From positions 3,167,001 through 3,231,000 of the forward strand of contig NZ_JAIZBG010000001.1 in assembly GCF_022267325.1 (NCBI RefSeq): a DNA stretch of 64,000 nt. Direction: 5' to 3'. This DNA is from Leptospira sanjuanensis (GTDB lineage Bacteria > Spirochaetota > Leptospiria > Leptospirales > Leptospiraceae). The position numbers and the translations under genes are program-made. The notes under the pieces are model-generated. The model did not search any database and was not told where the DNA came from. It saw only the letters and a program-made list of their open reading frames with translations. Positions 19,844 to 28,041 of the stretch are shown here, piece after piece (the first letter of the stretch is position 1; each line of letters opens with the position of its first letter).

Positions 19844-20872
19844 TCAAAACAGAGATTTCTTTTGCAGTTCCGCTCGGAATACCGCCGTGTATTCGGCTTT
19901 TCCTAAAAGATTGAAGTGAGAAGCGTCAAAGAACAATTCCGGTCTTGTTTCGAAACGTTCCGGGTTCAAGCGGAGATAAACCGCGCTCGATTGTTCCGCG
20001 ATCTTTTTGAGTTCTTTACGGACGATTTCATATCTCTGATCGTCTTCTTTGCTAAAAAAATAATTCGGAGTTTCCAGAAGAACGGTTTTAACTCCGTGCG
20101 TGTGCGTTAACTTTAGAATTTCATAAAGTTCTTGTATGAGTCTGGGATCGAGTTTCGGCGCCAATCCTTCGTATTGTTTTTTCCATTCCCCAATCCGGAC
20201 GTCTTGTTCTGCGACTTGTCCCTTGTTTGAATCGATGTTTGCGGATTCTTGCGTTTGTTTTTTCGTTTTGTTCGTCGATTCCGCGTTCAGTTTCCAAACG
20301 AAAACGGAGGATAAATACTTATCATACAATTTCGAAAGAATAAAATGAGAAAAAGAATTCAGAGAATACGAATGAGAAATACGAAAAGTCCAGTATTCGA
20401 TCGGAGATTCTTGCGGAACCTTTTGATCCAGAAAGTCCACGAACAAACCTTTGTGATAATATCCTTTCACGGATTTATACGCGGAATCCGGATAACGATC
20501 CGGGTTCAAAGCGAATTTATCGGTTTCTAACACAAGCAAAGAAGGAAGTTGCATGCGGTTCTTTTTCAGATATTCGCTTACGATTTCCTTTCTGAGAGAA
20601 AGGTTGGCGCCGGGCACGTTGAGAAGAACGACCGGCTTGCCGGTTTCTTTCGCAAGAACTTCCGGGTCCAAATCCCAAAGGATATGACTCGAACCGACGA
20701 TGAGCGTATTTGCCGGCTTGAAATTTTTAGACATCGAAAACATCTTATCGTATTGTCCGAACAAAAGGGCGTACCAAACACGATCGAACAAAACTACGGA
20801 GACCAGAAGAACGAGAGAAAGACCCGCATAACGCAGAATTTTAGAACTGGAAGTAGATGAAGCTGGATCCAT
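19844..20872 (-). CDS. SGNH-like acyltransferase partner of MBOAT (DltD/AlgJ-type)
   Basis: 342 residues. One N-terminal transmembrane helix (residues ~12-32, YAGLSLVLLVSVVLF) puts the rest outside the cytoplasm. LIVGSSHILWDLDP carries the GSSH nucleophile block and a C-terminal DASHFNLLGKAEY carries the Asp-x-x-His pair of SGNH-type esterases/acyltransferases. Its start lies inside the 3' end of the MBOAT gene (32-base overlap), so the two are coupled. Together they probably transfer acyl groups to a surface polysaccharide or lipid; the acceptor is not shown. Confidence 0.75.
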   Translation of the reverse strand: MDPASSTSSSKILRYAGLSLVLLVSVVLFDRVWYALLFGQYDKMFSMSKNFKPANTLIVGSSHILWDLDPEVLAKETGKPVVLLNVPGANLSLRKEIVSEYLKKNRMQLPSLLVLETDKFALNPDRYPDSAYKSVKGYYHKGLFVDFLDQKVPQESPIEYWTFRISHSYSLNSFSHFILSKLYDKYLSSVFVWKLNAESTNKTKKQTQESANIDSNKGQVAEQDVRIGEWKKQYEGLAPKLDPRLIQELYEILKLTHTHGVKTVLLETPNYFFSKEDDQRYEIVRKELKKIAEQSSAVYLRLNPERFETRPELFFDASHFNLLGKAEYTAVFRAELQKKSLF

Positions 20873-22253
20873 AGAACACTCCTCCCGTAAAAATCAAAGT
20901 GATGAAAATTCCCGCAACGGCCCAATCTCCGTATTTCTTCCAGCCTTCTTTCGTTCTTTCCCAAAAAGGAAACAAGGCTTCCAAAAGTAAAAAGACCGCG
21001 ATCGCAAAAACTCCCGCTTTTTTCTGAAACTCTACGATCAGATCGAGTCCTTCTCCGTTTGTGAAATCGAAAATTCTTCGGAGAATCAAATGGGCGGTTG
21101 ATACCGAATTCGCGCGGAAATAAACCCAGCTTAAAAGTACGAGATGGAACGTGACGATCACTCCGATCCAGCGGAACCAAAATCCTTTCGGAGTTTTTTC
21201 GGTGACATACCGCTTCCAAATCACTTCCGACGCGAGATAAATTCCGTTTAAAACTCCCCAGATGACGAACGTCCAATTCGCACCGTGCCAAATCCCCGAA
21301 AGAGCGAAGACGATCAATAAATTTCGAATATGACGAAACGTTGATACTCTGTTTCCTCCGAGCGGAATATATACGTAGTCCCGAAACCAGGAAGACAAAG
21401 AAATGTGCCAGCGTCCCCAAAACTCGGACACGCTCGAAGAAAAATAAGGACGATCGAAGTTTCGCATCAGATCGATTCCCAAAATTTTCGCAGTTCCGAT
21501 CGCGATGTTGGAATAACCGGCGAAGTCGCAATAAATCTGAAACGCGAAAAAATACGTTGCGACCAAAAGATCCGTACCGGATTTTCCGGCAGGATCGTTG
21601 TACATCGCATCGACGAAAACCGACAGCCGATCCGCGACCATCAGCTTCATTAGAAATCCATAAACTATGTATTTCAATCCGTTTTCGATATTCTGAAACA
21701 CGAGCTTGTGTTCCTGATGAAACTGAGCCATCAAGTGATGCGCTCTTTCGATCGGGCCGGCGACCAACTGAGGAAAGAACATCACGTAAACCCAATAATA
21801 TCCGAGGTGCCTTTCGGCCTTAATTTTGCCTTGATAGACTTCCACGATATAACCCATGGACTGAAACGTATGAAAGGAAAGTCCGATCGGAAGTATGATC
21901 TGCAAAGGCGATACGGGAAGATCGGCTCCGATCAGAAATCGATAGAGATAACCGGTATTCTCCAGAGCGAAATTGAAGTATTTAAAGAAGATAAGAATCC
22001 CTATGTTCGAAGAGAGACTCAAGATGAGATAGGTTCCTCGTTTCGGCCCTGTCGCATTTTCGATCCAGATCGCAAGGTAGTAATCCAATACGATCGTAAA
22101 CGCAAGAATCAATATGTAGGCCGGAATAAAGGCCATGTAAAAGTAGCAACTTGCGACCAGCAGAAGAATCCACCGGAAACGGAACGGAAGCAGAAAGTAA
22201 AGAACCGCGACGATCGGATAAAATACGAGAAAGTGAATCGAGTTGAATAACAT
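20841..22253 (-). CDS. MBOAT-family membrane O-acyltransferase (AlgI-like)
   Basis: 470 residues, about ten or more membrane helices. Diagnostic features are MLFNSIHFLVFYPIVAVLYF at the start, LQIILPIGLSFHTFQSMGY, FFPQLVAGPIERAHHL, YFSSSVSEFWGRWHISLSSW and the catalytic histidine region ALSGIWHGANWTFVIWG. AlgI-type enzymes move acyl groups across the membrane to a periplasmic partner, here the SGNH-like protein encoded directly downstream. Confidence 0.9.
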   Translation of the reverse strand: MLFNSIHFLVFYPIVAVLYFLLPFRFRWILLLVASCYFYMAFIPAYILILAFTIVLDYYLAIWIENATGPKRGTYLILSLSSNIGILIFFKYFNFALENTGYLYRFLIGADLPVSPLQIILPIGLSFHTFQSMGYIVEVYQGKIKAERHLGYYWVYVMFFPQLVAGPIERAHHLMAQFHQEHKLVFQNIENGLKYIVYGFLMKLMVADRLSVFVDAMYNDPAGKSGTDLLVATYFFAFQIYCDFAGYSNIAIGTAKILGIDLMRNFDRPYFSSSVSEFWGRWHISLSSWFRDYVYIPLGGNRVSTFRHIRNLLIVFALSGIWHGANWTFVIWGVLNGIYLASEVIWKRYVTEKTPKGFWFRWIGVIVTFHLVLLSWVYFRANSVSTAHLILRRIFDFTNGEGLDLIVEFQKKAGVFAIAVFLLLEALFPFWERTKEGWKKYGDWAVAGIFITLIFTGGVFYGSSFIYFQF

Positions 22254-22466
22254 AGATCGGTTCTTTTGCGAACATTCCTTCGGTTGGAACCGCGTTTTGT
22301 TCCCGGCCGATATTTCGATAAAGTAAAATCAGATTTTGAGATTTGCGGTAATTGTAAAGTCAAAAGCGGCGCCGGGAACGGGACGATTCTGTCAAGTTTC
22401 AAAGGACGATCTTGTCGGAACAGTTGGAGAATTTCGGATTCCAACTGCAAGATTATTCCGTGCCGG

Positions 22467-22481
22467 GTGAGAGTTCCCACA
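22467..22481 (-). repeat. single inverted copy of the GTGGGAACTC repeat
   Basis: GTGAGAGTTCCCACA, in the first part of the 609-base gap 22254-22862. No gene is seen there. Confidence 0.5.
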
Positions 22482-22578
22482 TTGCCTGCGATTCAAAATG
22501 ATATGCGAGGATCCGCCGAGTAAAAGCCCCCGACGATTTCTTTCAGTGTTCCGACAGGATTTATAAAAAAGAATGGAT

Positions 22579-22604
22579 GAGGAATTACTTGCGAGTAGAG
22601 GGAC
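22579..22604 (-). repeat. duplicated 3' end of tRNA-Leu (att-like direct repeat)
   Basis: GAGGAATTACTTGCGAGTAG followed by AGGGAC, 26 bases identical to 22852-22877, which covers the last 15 bases of tRNA-Leu plus its downstream flank. Similarity extends a few more bases (TCGAA) after a two-base gap. The copies are 273 bases apart. This is the footprint expected of an integration site or of a partial tRNA duplication. Confidence 0.6.
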
Positions 22605-22668
22605 GTTCGAAAGTAGAAGTTTCTCCGGGTAATTAGAATCTGTGAAAACGCGGGACTCGCCGTTACGC

Positions 22669-22792
<124 letters not shown>

Positions 22793-22851
22793 TCCCTCAA
22801 TTTTTTGATAGACAATTGATTGAATGTAGATTCGAGATTCGGATTTTAAAA

Positions 22852-22944
<93 letters not shown>

Positions 22945-23040
22945 GTGGTCTTTCCAATGTTTGCGAGTGTACGTGCGAGTCAAGCGGAAAGAATCAAAAC
23001 GCCGTGGGAAAAGAGTTGCCGCGGCCGCAATCGAACGTCG

Positions 23041-23442
23041 TCATTCGGTGTCGTCCTCGTTGGAAAGCGTCTTTAAAATCGGACAACTCGGACGATGATC
23101 TCCTTGGCAATGATGTGCGAGATGTTTAAGAGTGGCCGCCATCTCCTGCAGTTCGTTGATCTTATTCTCCAGAGTTTTCAGATGCGTGAGCGCGAGCTTT
23201 TTTACGTCGGCGCTCGCACGGCTCTTGTTTCTCCAAAGGCCAACGAGCTTTTGAATTTCGGAAAGCCCGAAGCCCATGCTTCGCGCGCGTTTCACGAATT
23301 TCAAAATATGAACGTCATCGGAAGAATACGTTCTATAACCGGAATCTTTTCTTCTCGCCTTTGGAATCAAACCGATCGATTCGTAATGACGAATCTGTTT
23401 CGCGCTGACTCCCGATTCTTTGGAAACGTTTCCGATGTTCAT
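23041..23442 (-). CDS. cueR: CueR-like copper-responsive MerR-family regulator
   Basis: 133 residues. The MerR helix-turn-helix opens with MNIGNVSKESGVSAKQIRHY and continues GLIPKARR...GYRTYS. The dimerisation helix leads to a C-terminal metal loop HCQGDHRPSC with cysteines at positions 112 and 120, the same C-x7-C spacing as the Cu(I) ligands of E. coli CueR. It should bind between distorted 19-base-spaced promoter elements and activate on Cu(I). It is the second gene after the ferredoxin (26-base gap), so it is itself likely under the copper promoter at 23763. Confidence 0.85.
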   Translation of the reverse strand: MNIGNVSKESGVSAKQIRHYESIGLIPKARRKDSGYRTYSSDDVHILKFVKRARSMGFGLSEIQKLVGLWRNKSRASADVKKLALTHLKTLENKINELQEMAATLKHLAHHCQGDHRPSCPILKTLSNEDDTE

Positions 23443-23467
23443 AGCTCTTCACCGTTCTCTTTCTTTT

Positions 23468-23755
23468 TTAGTTAGACTGCGGTTCGATTCTGCGAAGAGA
23501 AAGATCCGATTTCGGAACGGATCTGCAAGCCAAAATCAATCCGTTTTCTTTTTCTTCCTCGGTGAGAGCAAAACGATTGTGGGATAAATGTTCCACTTCT
23601 CCCTTTAAAAGAAGGATCTTGCACGCGCCGCATCGACCCAAACGGCAGGAATAGGAAAGATCGATTTTCGATCGTAAGGAAGAATCCAGTACATTCTCGC
23701 CTTCCAAGACATCGGCGCTGCGATTCCAATCGGGAAAATAAATTTTATACATCAT
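23468..23755 (-). CDS. [2Fe-2S] ferredoxin
   Basis: 95-96 residues starting MMYKIYFPDWNR. Cysteines are in SCRLGRCGACKILLLKG and LACRS, the plant/adrenodoxin-type C-x4-C-x2-C...C cluster-binding pattern. I reject the upstream extension (to 23899) because it would run through the promoter and the CueR-type operator. With TAGAAT at 23763-23768 the predicted transcript would start at about 23756, so the message may be leaderless. The regulator gene follows. A copper-controlled electron carrier is unusual; it may replace a damaged ferredoxin or feed a partner enzyme elsewhere. Confidence 0.8.
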   Translation of the reverse strand: MMYKIYFPDWNRSADVLEGENVLDSSLRSKIDLSYSCRLGRCGACKILLLKGEVEHLSHNRFALTEEEKENGLILACRSVPKSDLSLRRIEPQSN

Positions 23756-23762
23756 ACCGCAG

Positions 23763-23793
23763 ATTCTAAAGCTTCCCCTAATGGGAAGGTCAA
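23763..23793 (-). promoter_or_regulatory. CueR-type promoter for ferredoxin and regulator
   Basis: On the minus strand, TTGACC (23788-23793), a 19-base spacer holding the dyad CTTCCC-ATTAG-GGGAAG, and TAGAAT (23763-23768). A 19-base spacer with a central dyad is diagnostic of MerR-family activation. Confidence 0.75.
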
Positions 23794-23846
23794 GGAGCCG
23801 ATCGCAAAAAAAAGAATGCGAAAAGAAAAAAAATCGAAATCGGCTA

Positions 23847-23877
23847 TTGACCTTACCCTCGTGGGAAGGTTTAAGCT
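23847..23877 (+). promoter_or_regulatory. CueR-type promoter for the copper chaperone operon
   Basis: TTGACC (23847-23852), a 19-base spacer and TAAGCT (23872-23877). The dyad ACCTTACCC-TCGT-GGGAAGGT is near-symmetrical around position 23860 and matches the operator of the divergent promoter 60 bases away. Confidence 0.75.
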
Positions 23878-23919
23878 GAGTTCCAAGATCGGTTTTCAAA
23901 ACCGTTTAAGGAGAATCTT

Positions 23920-24129
23920 ATGGTGGAATTTCAAGTGGAGAATATGACCTGTGGAAGTTGTGCAAACGTTATTTCCAAGGCGATCAAAACGATCGATCCG
24001 AACGTTCAAGTGAGCGTGGATGTCGCAAGTCAAACCGTTCGCGTCGACAGCGGGCGTTCGGAAACGGAACTCGCAAATCTAATCGAAGAATGCGGTTACC
24101 CCGTTTCCAAAAGTACTGTCGTTCAATAA
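23920..24129 (+). CDS. copZ: copper chaperone, heavy-metal-associated domain (CopZ-like)
   Basis: 69 residues, one HMA domain. MTCGSC places the two metal-binding cysteines at positions 11 and 14; EECGYPV near the end is the usual last strand. It should carry Cu(I) to an exporter or sensor. RBS AAGGAG has six-base spacing to the ATG. It is the first gene after the CueR-type promoter and is followed by the exported His-rich protein. Confidence 0.9.
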   Translation: MVEFQVENMTCGSCANVISKAIKTIDPNVQVSVDVASQTVRVDSGRSETELANLIEECGYPVSKSTVVQ

Positions 24130-24146
24130 AAGAGGAGAATCAATCG

Positions 24147-24596
24147 ATGGAACATTCACAACCGAATCCTAAAAGCCTGGCCGTTTTCCAAAAAACGGCC
24201 TTCCCGAAAGCGGAGGTCGCAAAACTGACGCTTTCCATTTTTCTTATATTCGCAAGTTATGGATTGCGAGCGCACGGAGAACACGAAACCGGACCGAACG
24301 GAGGAACGATTCGGATGCCGGGCGGTTTCCACACCGAGCTGGTTCTTTTAAAGGAAGGTCTGAAAGTGTATCTTTTGGATATCGAATTCAAAAACCCTTC
24401 CACAAAGAACGGCAAACTTCAGGCCAAAATCGTCCAAGGAAAATCCGAACAAAAACTGGAATGTCAGGCGCATCCGGATCATTTTTTCTGTCCGGTTTCC
24501 AAGATTCCATCTTCGGGTAAAATCGTCCTGAAGGCGACCCGGGAGAAAATGGAGGGAATCGACGCGGTTTATGATCTGCCGATTTCCAAAAAATGA
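24147..24596 (+). CDS. exported metal-handling-like protein
   Basis: 149 residues from ATG 24147 with RBS AGAGGAG. An uncleaved or cleaved signal region (KLTLSIFLIFASYGLRA, residues ~31-47) is followed by HGEHETGPNGGTIRMPGG and FHTELVLL, a His/Gly-rich pattern I associate with periplasmic proteins of copper and RND-efflux loci, then a small beta domain with two cysteines (LECQAHPDHFFC). It lies 17 bases after copZ in the same copper-controlled unit. A periplasmic copper-binding role is inferred from context and composition. Confidence 0.6.
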   Translation: MEHSQPNPKSLAVFQKTAFPKAEVAKLTLSIFLIFASYGLRAHGEHETGPNGGTIRMPGGFHTELVLLKEGLKVYLLDIEFKNPSTKNGKLQAKIVQGKSEQKLECQAHPDHFFCPVSKIPSSGKIVLKATREKMEGIDAVYDLPISKK

Positions 24597-24610
24597 ATGG
24601 AATTACAAAA

Positions 24611-24641
24611 GCGTTTCATACATACTTTGTGTATGAAACGC
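24611..24641. promoter_or_regulatory. perfect 12-base inverted repeat, TA-type operator
   Basis: GCGTTTCATACA (24611-24622) and TGTATGAAACGC (24630-24641) with a 7-base centre. The right arm contains the ATG of the VapB-like frame. VapB antitoxins usually bind such palindromes to repress their own operon. Confidence 0.6.
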
Positions 24642-24935
24642 ACAAATCTTGTATTACAGGAAGATTTATTGGAAAAACCGCTTCTTGTTTCAGGTAAAAA
24701 AACGTATTCAGACGCAGTCAACTTCGTCGAGAATCCGATGCGTTTAGAAATTTATGAAGAAGCTGCCGATCTATTTCGATTTTGCAAAAGCAAAGGAATT
24801 TCGATTCGATCCGGCATCGATTTTCAAATCGCAGTTTGTGCGATACGAAACCGACTTACGGTATTCCACAGAGATCCGGATTTTTCTCGGATCGCAAAGT
24901 TGACAAATCTCAAACAAAAAGAAATTCTAACCTAA
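24633..24935 (+). pseudogene. in-frame VapB-VapC fusion (deletion remnant of a toxin-antitoxin pair)
   Basis: 100 residues. Residues 1-~30 (MKRTNLVLQEDLLEKPLLVS, KKTYSDAVN) match the start of a VapB-type ribbon-helix-helix antitoxin. From about residue 36 the frame reads like the C-terminal half of a VapC PIN-domain toxin: LEIYEEAADLFRFCKSKGIS, GIDFQIAVCAIRNRL, HRDPDFSRIAKLTNL. The C-terminal half of VapB and the first half of VapC, with its first catalytic acids, are missing. One internal in-frame deletion would produce this. The operator is intact, so the fusion may still be expressed and DNA-binding. It overlaps the ispD 3' end by nine bases. Confidence 0.7.
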
Positions 24936-25611
24936 CTTCTCGAACAAACCGCCGTATAACTCAGCAAGTTCCAAATCTTCTTTGCGTGTGATTTTTAGAT
25001 TGAAAGGGTTCGATTCAACGATGGCCGATTTTTTTCCGCCGCTCAAAGCCCAGGAACAAAGATCGGTCGGCGTAGAATCGGAAGACAAGGACAACAATTC
25101 CTTCAACACGTCGCCTCGAATTCCTTGCGGGGTTTTCATAAACCAGATATGTTCCCGATCCAAAAAGGAAGCGGTTCGTCCATTCGATTCTTCTAATACG
25201 GTTTCGGAGGTTCGGGAAGCGAGAGTCGCGATTCCGTTCTCACGAACGCTGTCGCATAACAAATCCAATTCTTTCGAAAGAACGAACGGACGCGCCGCGT
25301 CGTGAATCAAAATGACGTCCTCGCTTTGAATTTCAAGCGCGGCCAATCCCCTCAGCATGGAAGCGTGTCTTGTTTCGCCGCCTTCCACGATCCGATCGTT
25401 GTCTCGAAGGTGCGGCCCGCAGATCGATTCCGTTTTCGGAATGGATTCGAAATGGGAAACCAACACGATTCGTTTTTGTTTCCCCCAGGTCTGAAATTTT
25501 TTGAGAGTGTGAACCAGAATGGGTTCGCCTGCAAATTCCAAAAATTGCTTCGGAATCTCCGAACCCATTCTAGTGCCGGTTCCTCCGGCTAAGATCAGAA
25601 CGTAGATTTTC

Positions 25612-25634
<23 letters not shown>
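24927..25634 (-). CDS. ispD: 2-C-methyl-D-erythritol 4-phosphate cytidylyltransferase
   Basis: 235 residues. It couples CTP to MEP in the non-mevalonate isoprenoid pathway. The nucleotide-binding loop is LILAGGTGTRMGSEIPKQF; VEGGETRHASMLRGL and IHDAARPFV follow; FMKTPQGIRGDVL and PTDLCSWAL correspond to the substrate loop, and NLKITRKEDLELAE is the family ending. It overlaps lysA by 23 bases and is probably cotranscribed with it. Confidence 0.92.
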
Positions 25635-26883
<1,249 letters not shown>

Positions 26884-26958
26884 AGTGAAACGGGCATTTC
26901 TAAATGGTTTTAGAACAGGCTCCGTCAGAGTCCCGTTTTTTTAAAGGCATTTTCATTT

Positions 26959-28035
26959 ATGGCTGGCAAAATCACTCATCTCGAAGTCCTTTCTCAGGTT
27001 TGCAAACATCTGGATCACGGAACCGCCGAGCAAAGAAAAATCGCCGGCCTCATGCGCGCCGAATCCAACCGCAAGTTCGCGAACATCGGAGCGATCGCTC
27101 CGGATATATTTTATTTTTATCATATTCTTTCTCCTCGCAAAACGAAAAAGGCGACCGTGTGGGGAGACATGAGTCATCACAACAACGTCGCCGAACTCGT
27201 TCTCAGTTTTCTCGATCTGATTCTTCAGACCGAAGAAGGAATCCACAGGGACCGATACATCGCGTTCACTCTCGGCTACATCTGTCACTGCGCGGTGGAC
27301 ATCGTCACACACCCGTACATCTTTTATATCTCCGGAGACTTTTACAACAAAGACAAAAAGATCAGCAGCCTCGCTCAGTACAATCACATGAGAGTGGAGA
27401 ACGCTCTCGATTCCTGGCTGCTCGATTACAGATGGGGAATGACTCCGAAGGAATACGATTTCGTTCATCACGTAGACGCGATCTTCAAGTCGGACAAAAA
27501 AACCTGGAAGATGGACCCGATGCTCTGGCACTTCTGGCTCAGAGGACTCAAGGAAACGTTCTCACAAGAATTCAAAAAACATTATATAGGTTCAGAGGAC
27601 AAAATCATCCCGGGCGATTTGTTGAACGAATCCTTTCTCGGTTATCTGGAATTTCACCGCGTTCTGGATTCGAGAAGCAAATGGATGCGCGGCGCCTTAA
27701 AACTGCTCGACAACATCACGTTCCACAAAGTGCGTTCTTCCGTGTTGATGCTCCCTCTGAAAGAGCACATCGACAAAAGAATCATGAACGAAGAACATAA
27801 GAAGTGGAACTACCCGGCCGATCCTTCTATCGTTCGCGAAGATTCTTTCGTGGAACTCATCAACCGTTCCGCGCAAAACGGGAAGGACGCGTTGACGCAC
27901 GCTTGGAATTATCTGGAAAACAAAATGTCCCGCACGGCGTTCTTAAAGGAATACCAGGGATACAATTTGGATACGGGACTCCGCTTTCAAGGAGTCGACA
28001 GCATGAAAGAATTTTCACCGATAGAAGAAGTTTAA
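26959..28035 (+). CDS. zinc-dependent phospholipase C-like protein
   Basis: 358 residues. ITHLEVLSQV, IGAIAPDIFYFYH, WGDMSHHNN and TLGYICHCAVDIVTHPYIF carry the His and Asp pattern of the Zn-dependent phospholipase C/S1-P1-like family (Zn_dep_PLPC). No signal peptide is visible, so it is probably cytoplasmic and may act on internal lipids or not be a phospholipase. It ends six bases before the PBP1A gene, indicating one transcription unit. Confidence 0.75.
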   Translation: MAGKITHLEVLSQVCKHLDHGTAEQRKIAGLMRAESNRKFANIGAIAPDIFYFYHILSPRKTKKATVWGDMSHHNNVAELVLSFLDLILQTEEGIHRDRYIAFTLGYICHCAVDIVTHPYIFYISGDFYNKDKKISSLAQYNHMRVENALDSWLLDYRWGMTPKEYDFVHHVDAIFKSDKKTWKMDPMLWHFWLRGLKETFSQEFKKHYIGSEDKIIPGDLLNESFLGYLEFHRVLDSRSKWMRGALKLLDNITFHKVRSSVLMLPLKEHIDKRIMNEEHKKWNYPADPSIVREDSFVELINRSAQNGKDALTHAWNYLENKMSRTAFLKEYQGYNLDTGLRFQGVDSMKEFSPIEEV

Positions 28036-28041
28036 TCGATT

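Noticed and set aside
20794..21795. 333-codon minus-strand frame
   Set aside because: Arg-rich shadow of the MBOAT gene in another frame.
23756..23899. N-terminal extension of the ferredoxin
   Set aside because: It would translate through the promoter and CueR-type operator; the short form begins with the ferredoxin fold.
26904..27800. 298-codon plus-strand frame
   Set aside because: Shadow in another frame of the phospholipase-like gene; composition dominated by Arg, Ser and Gln.
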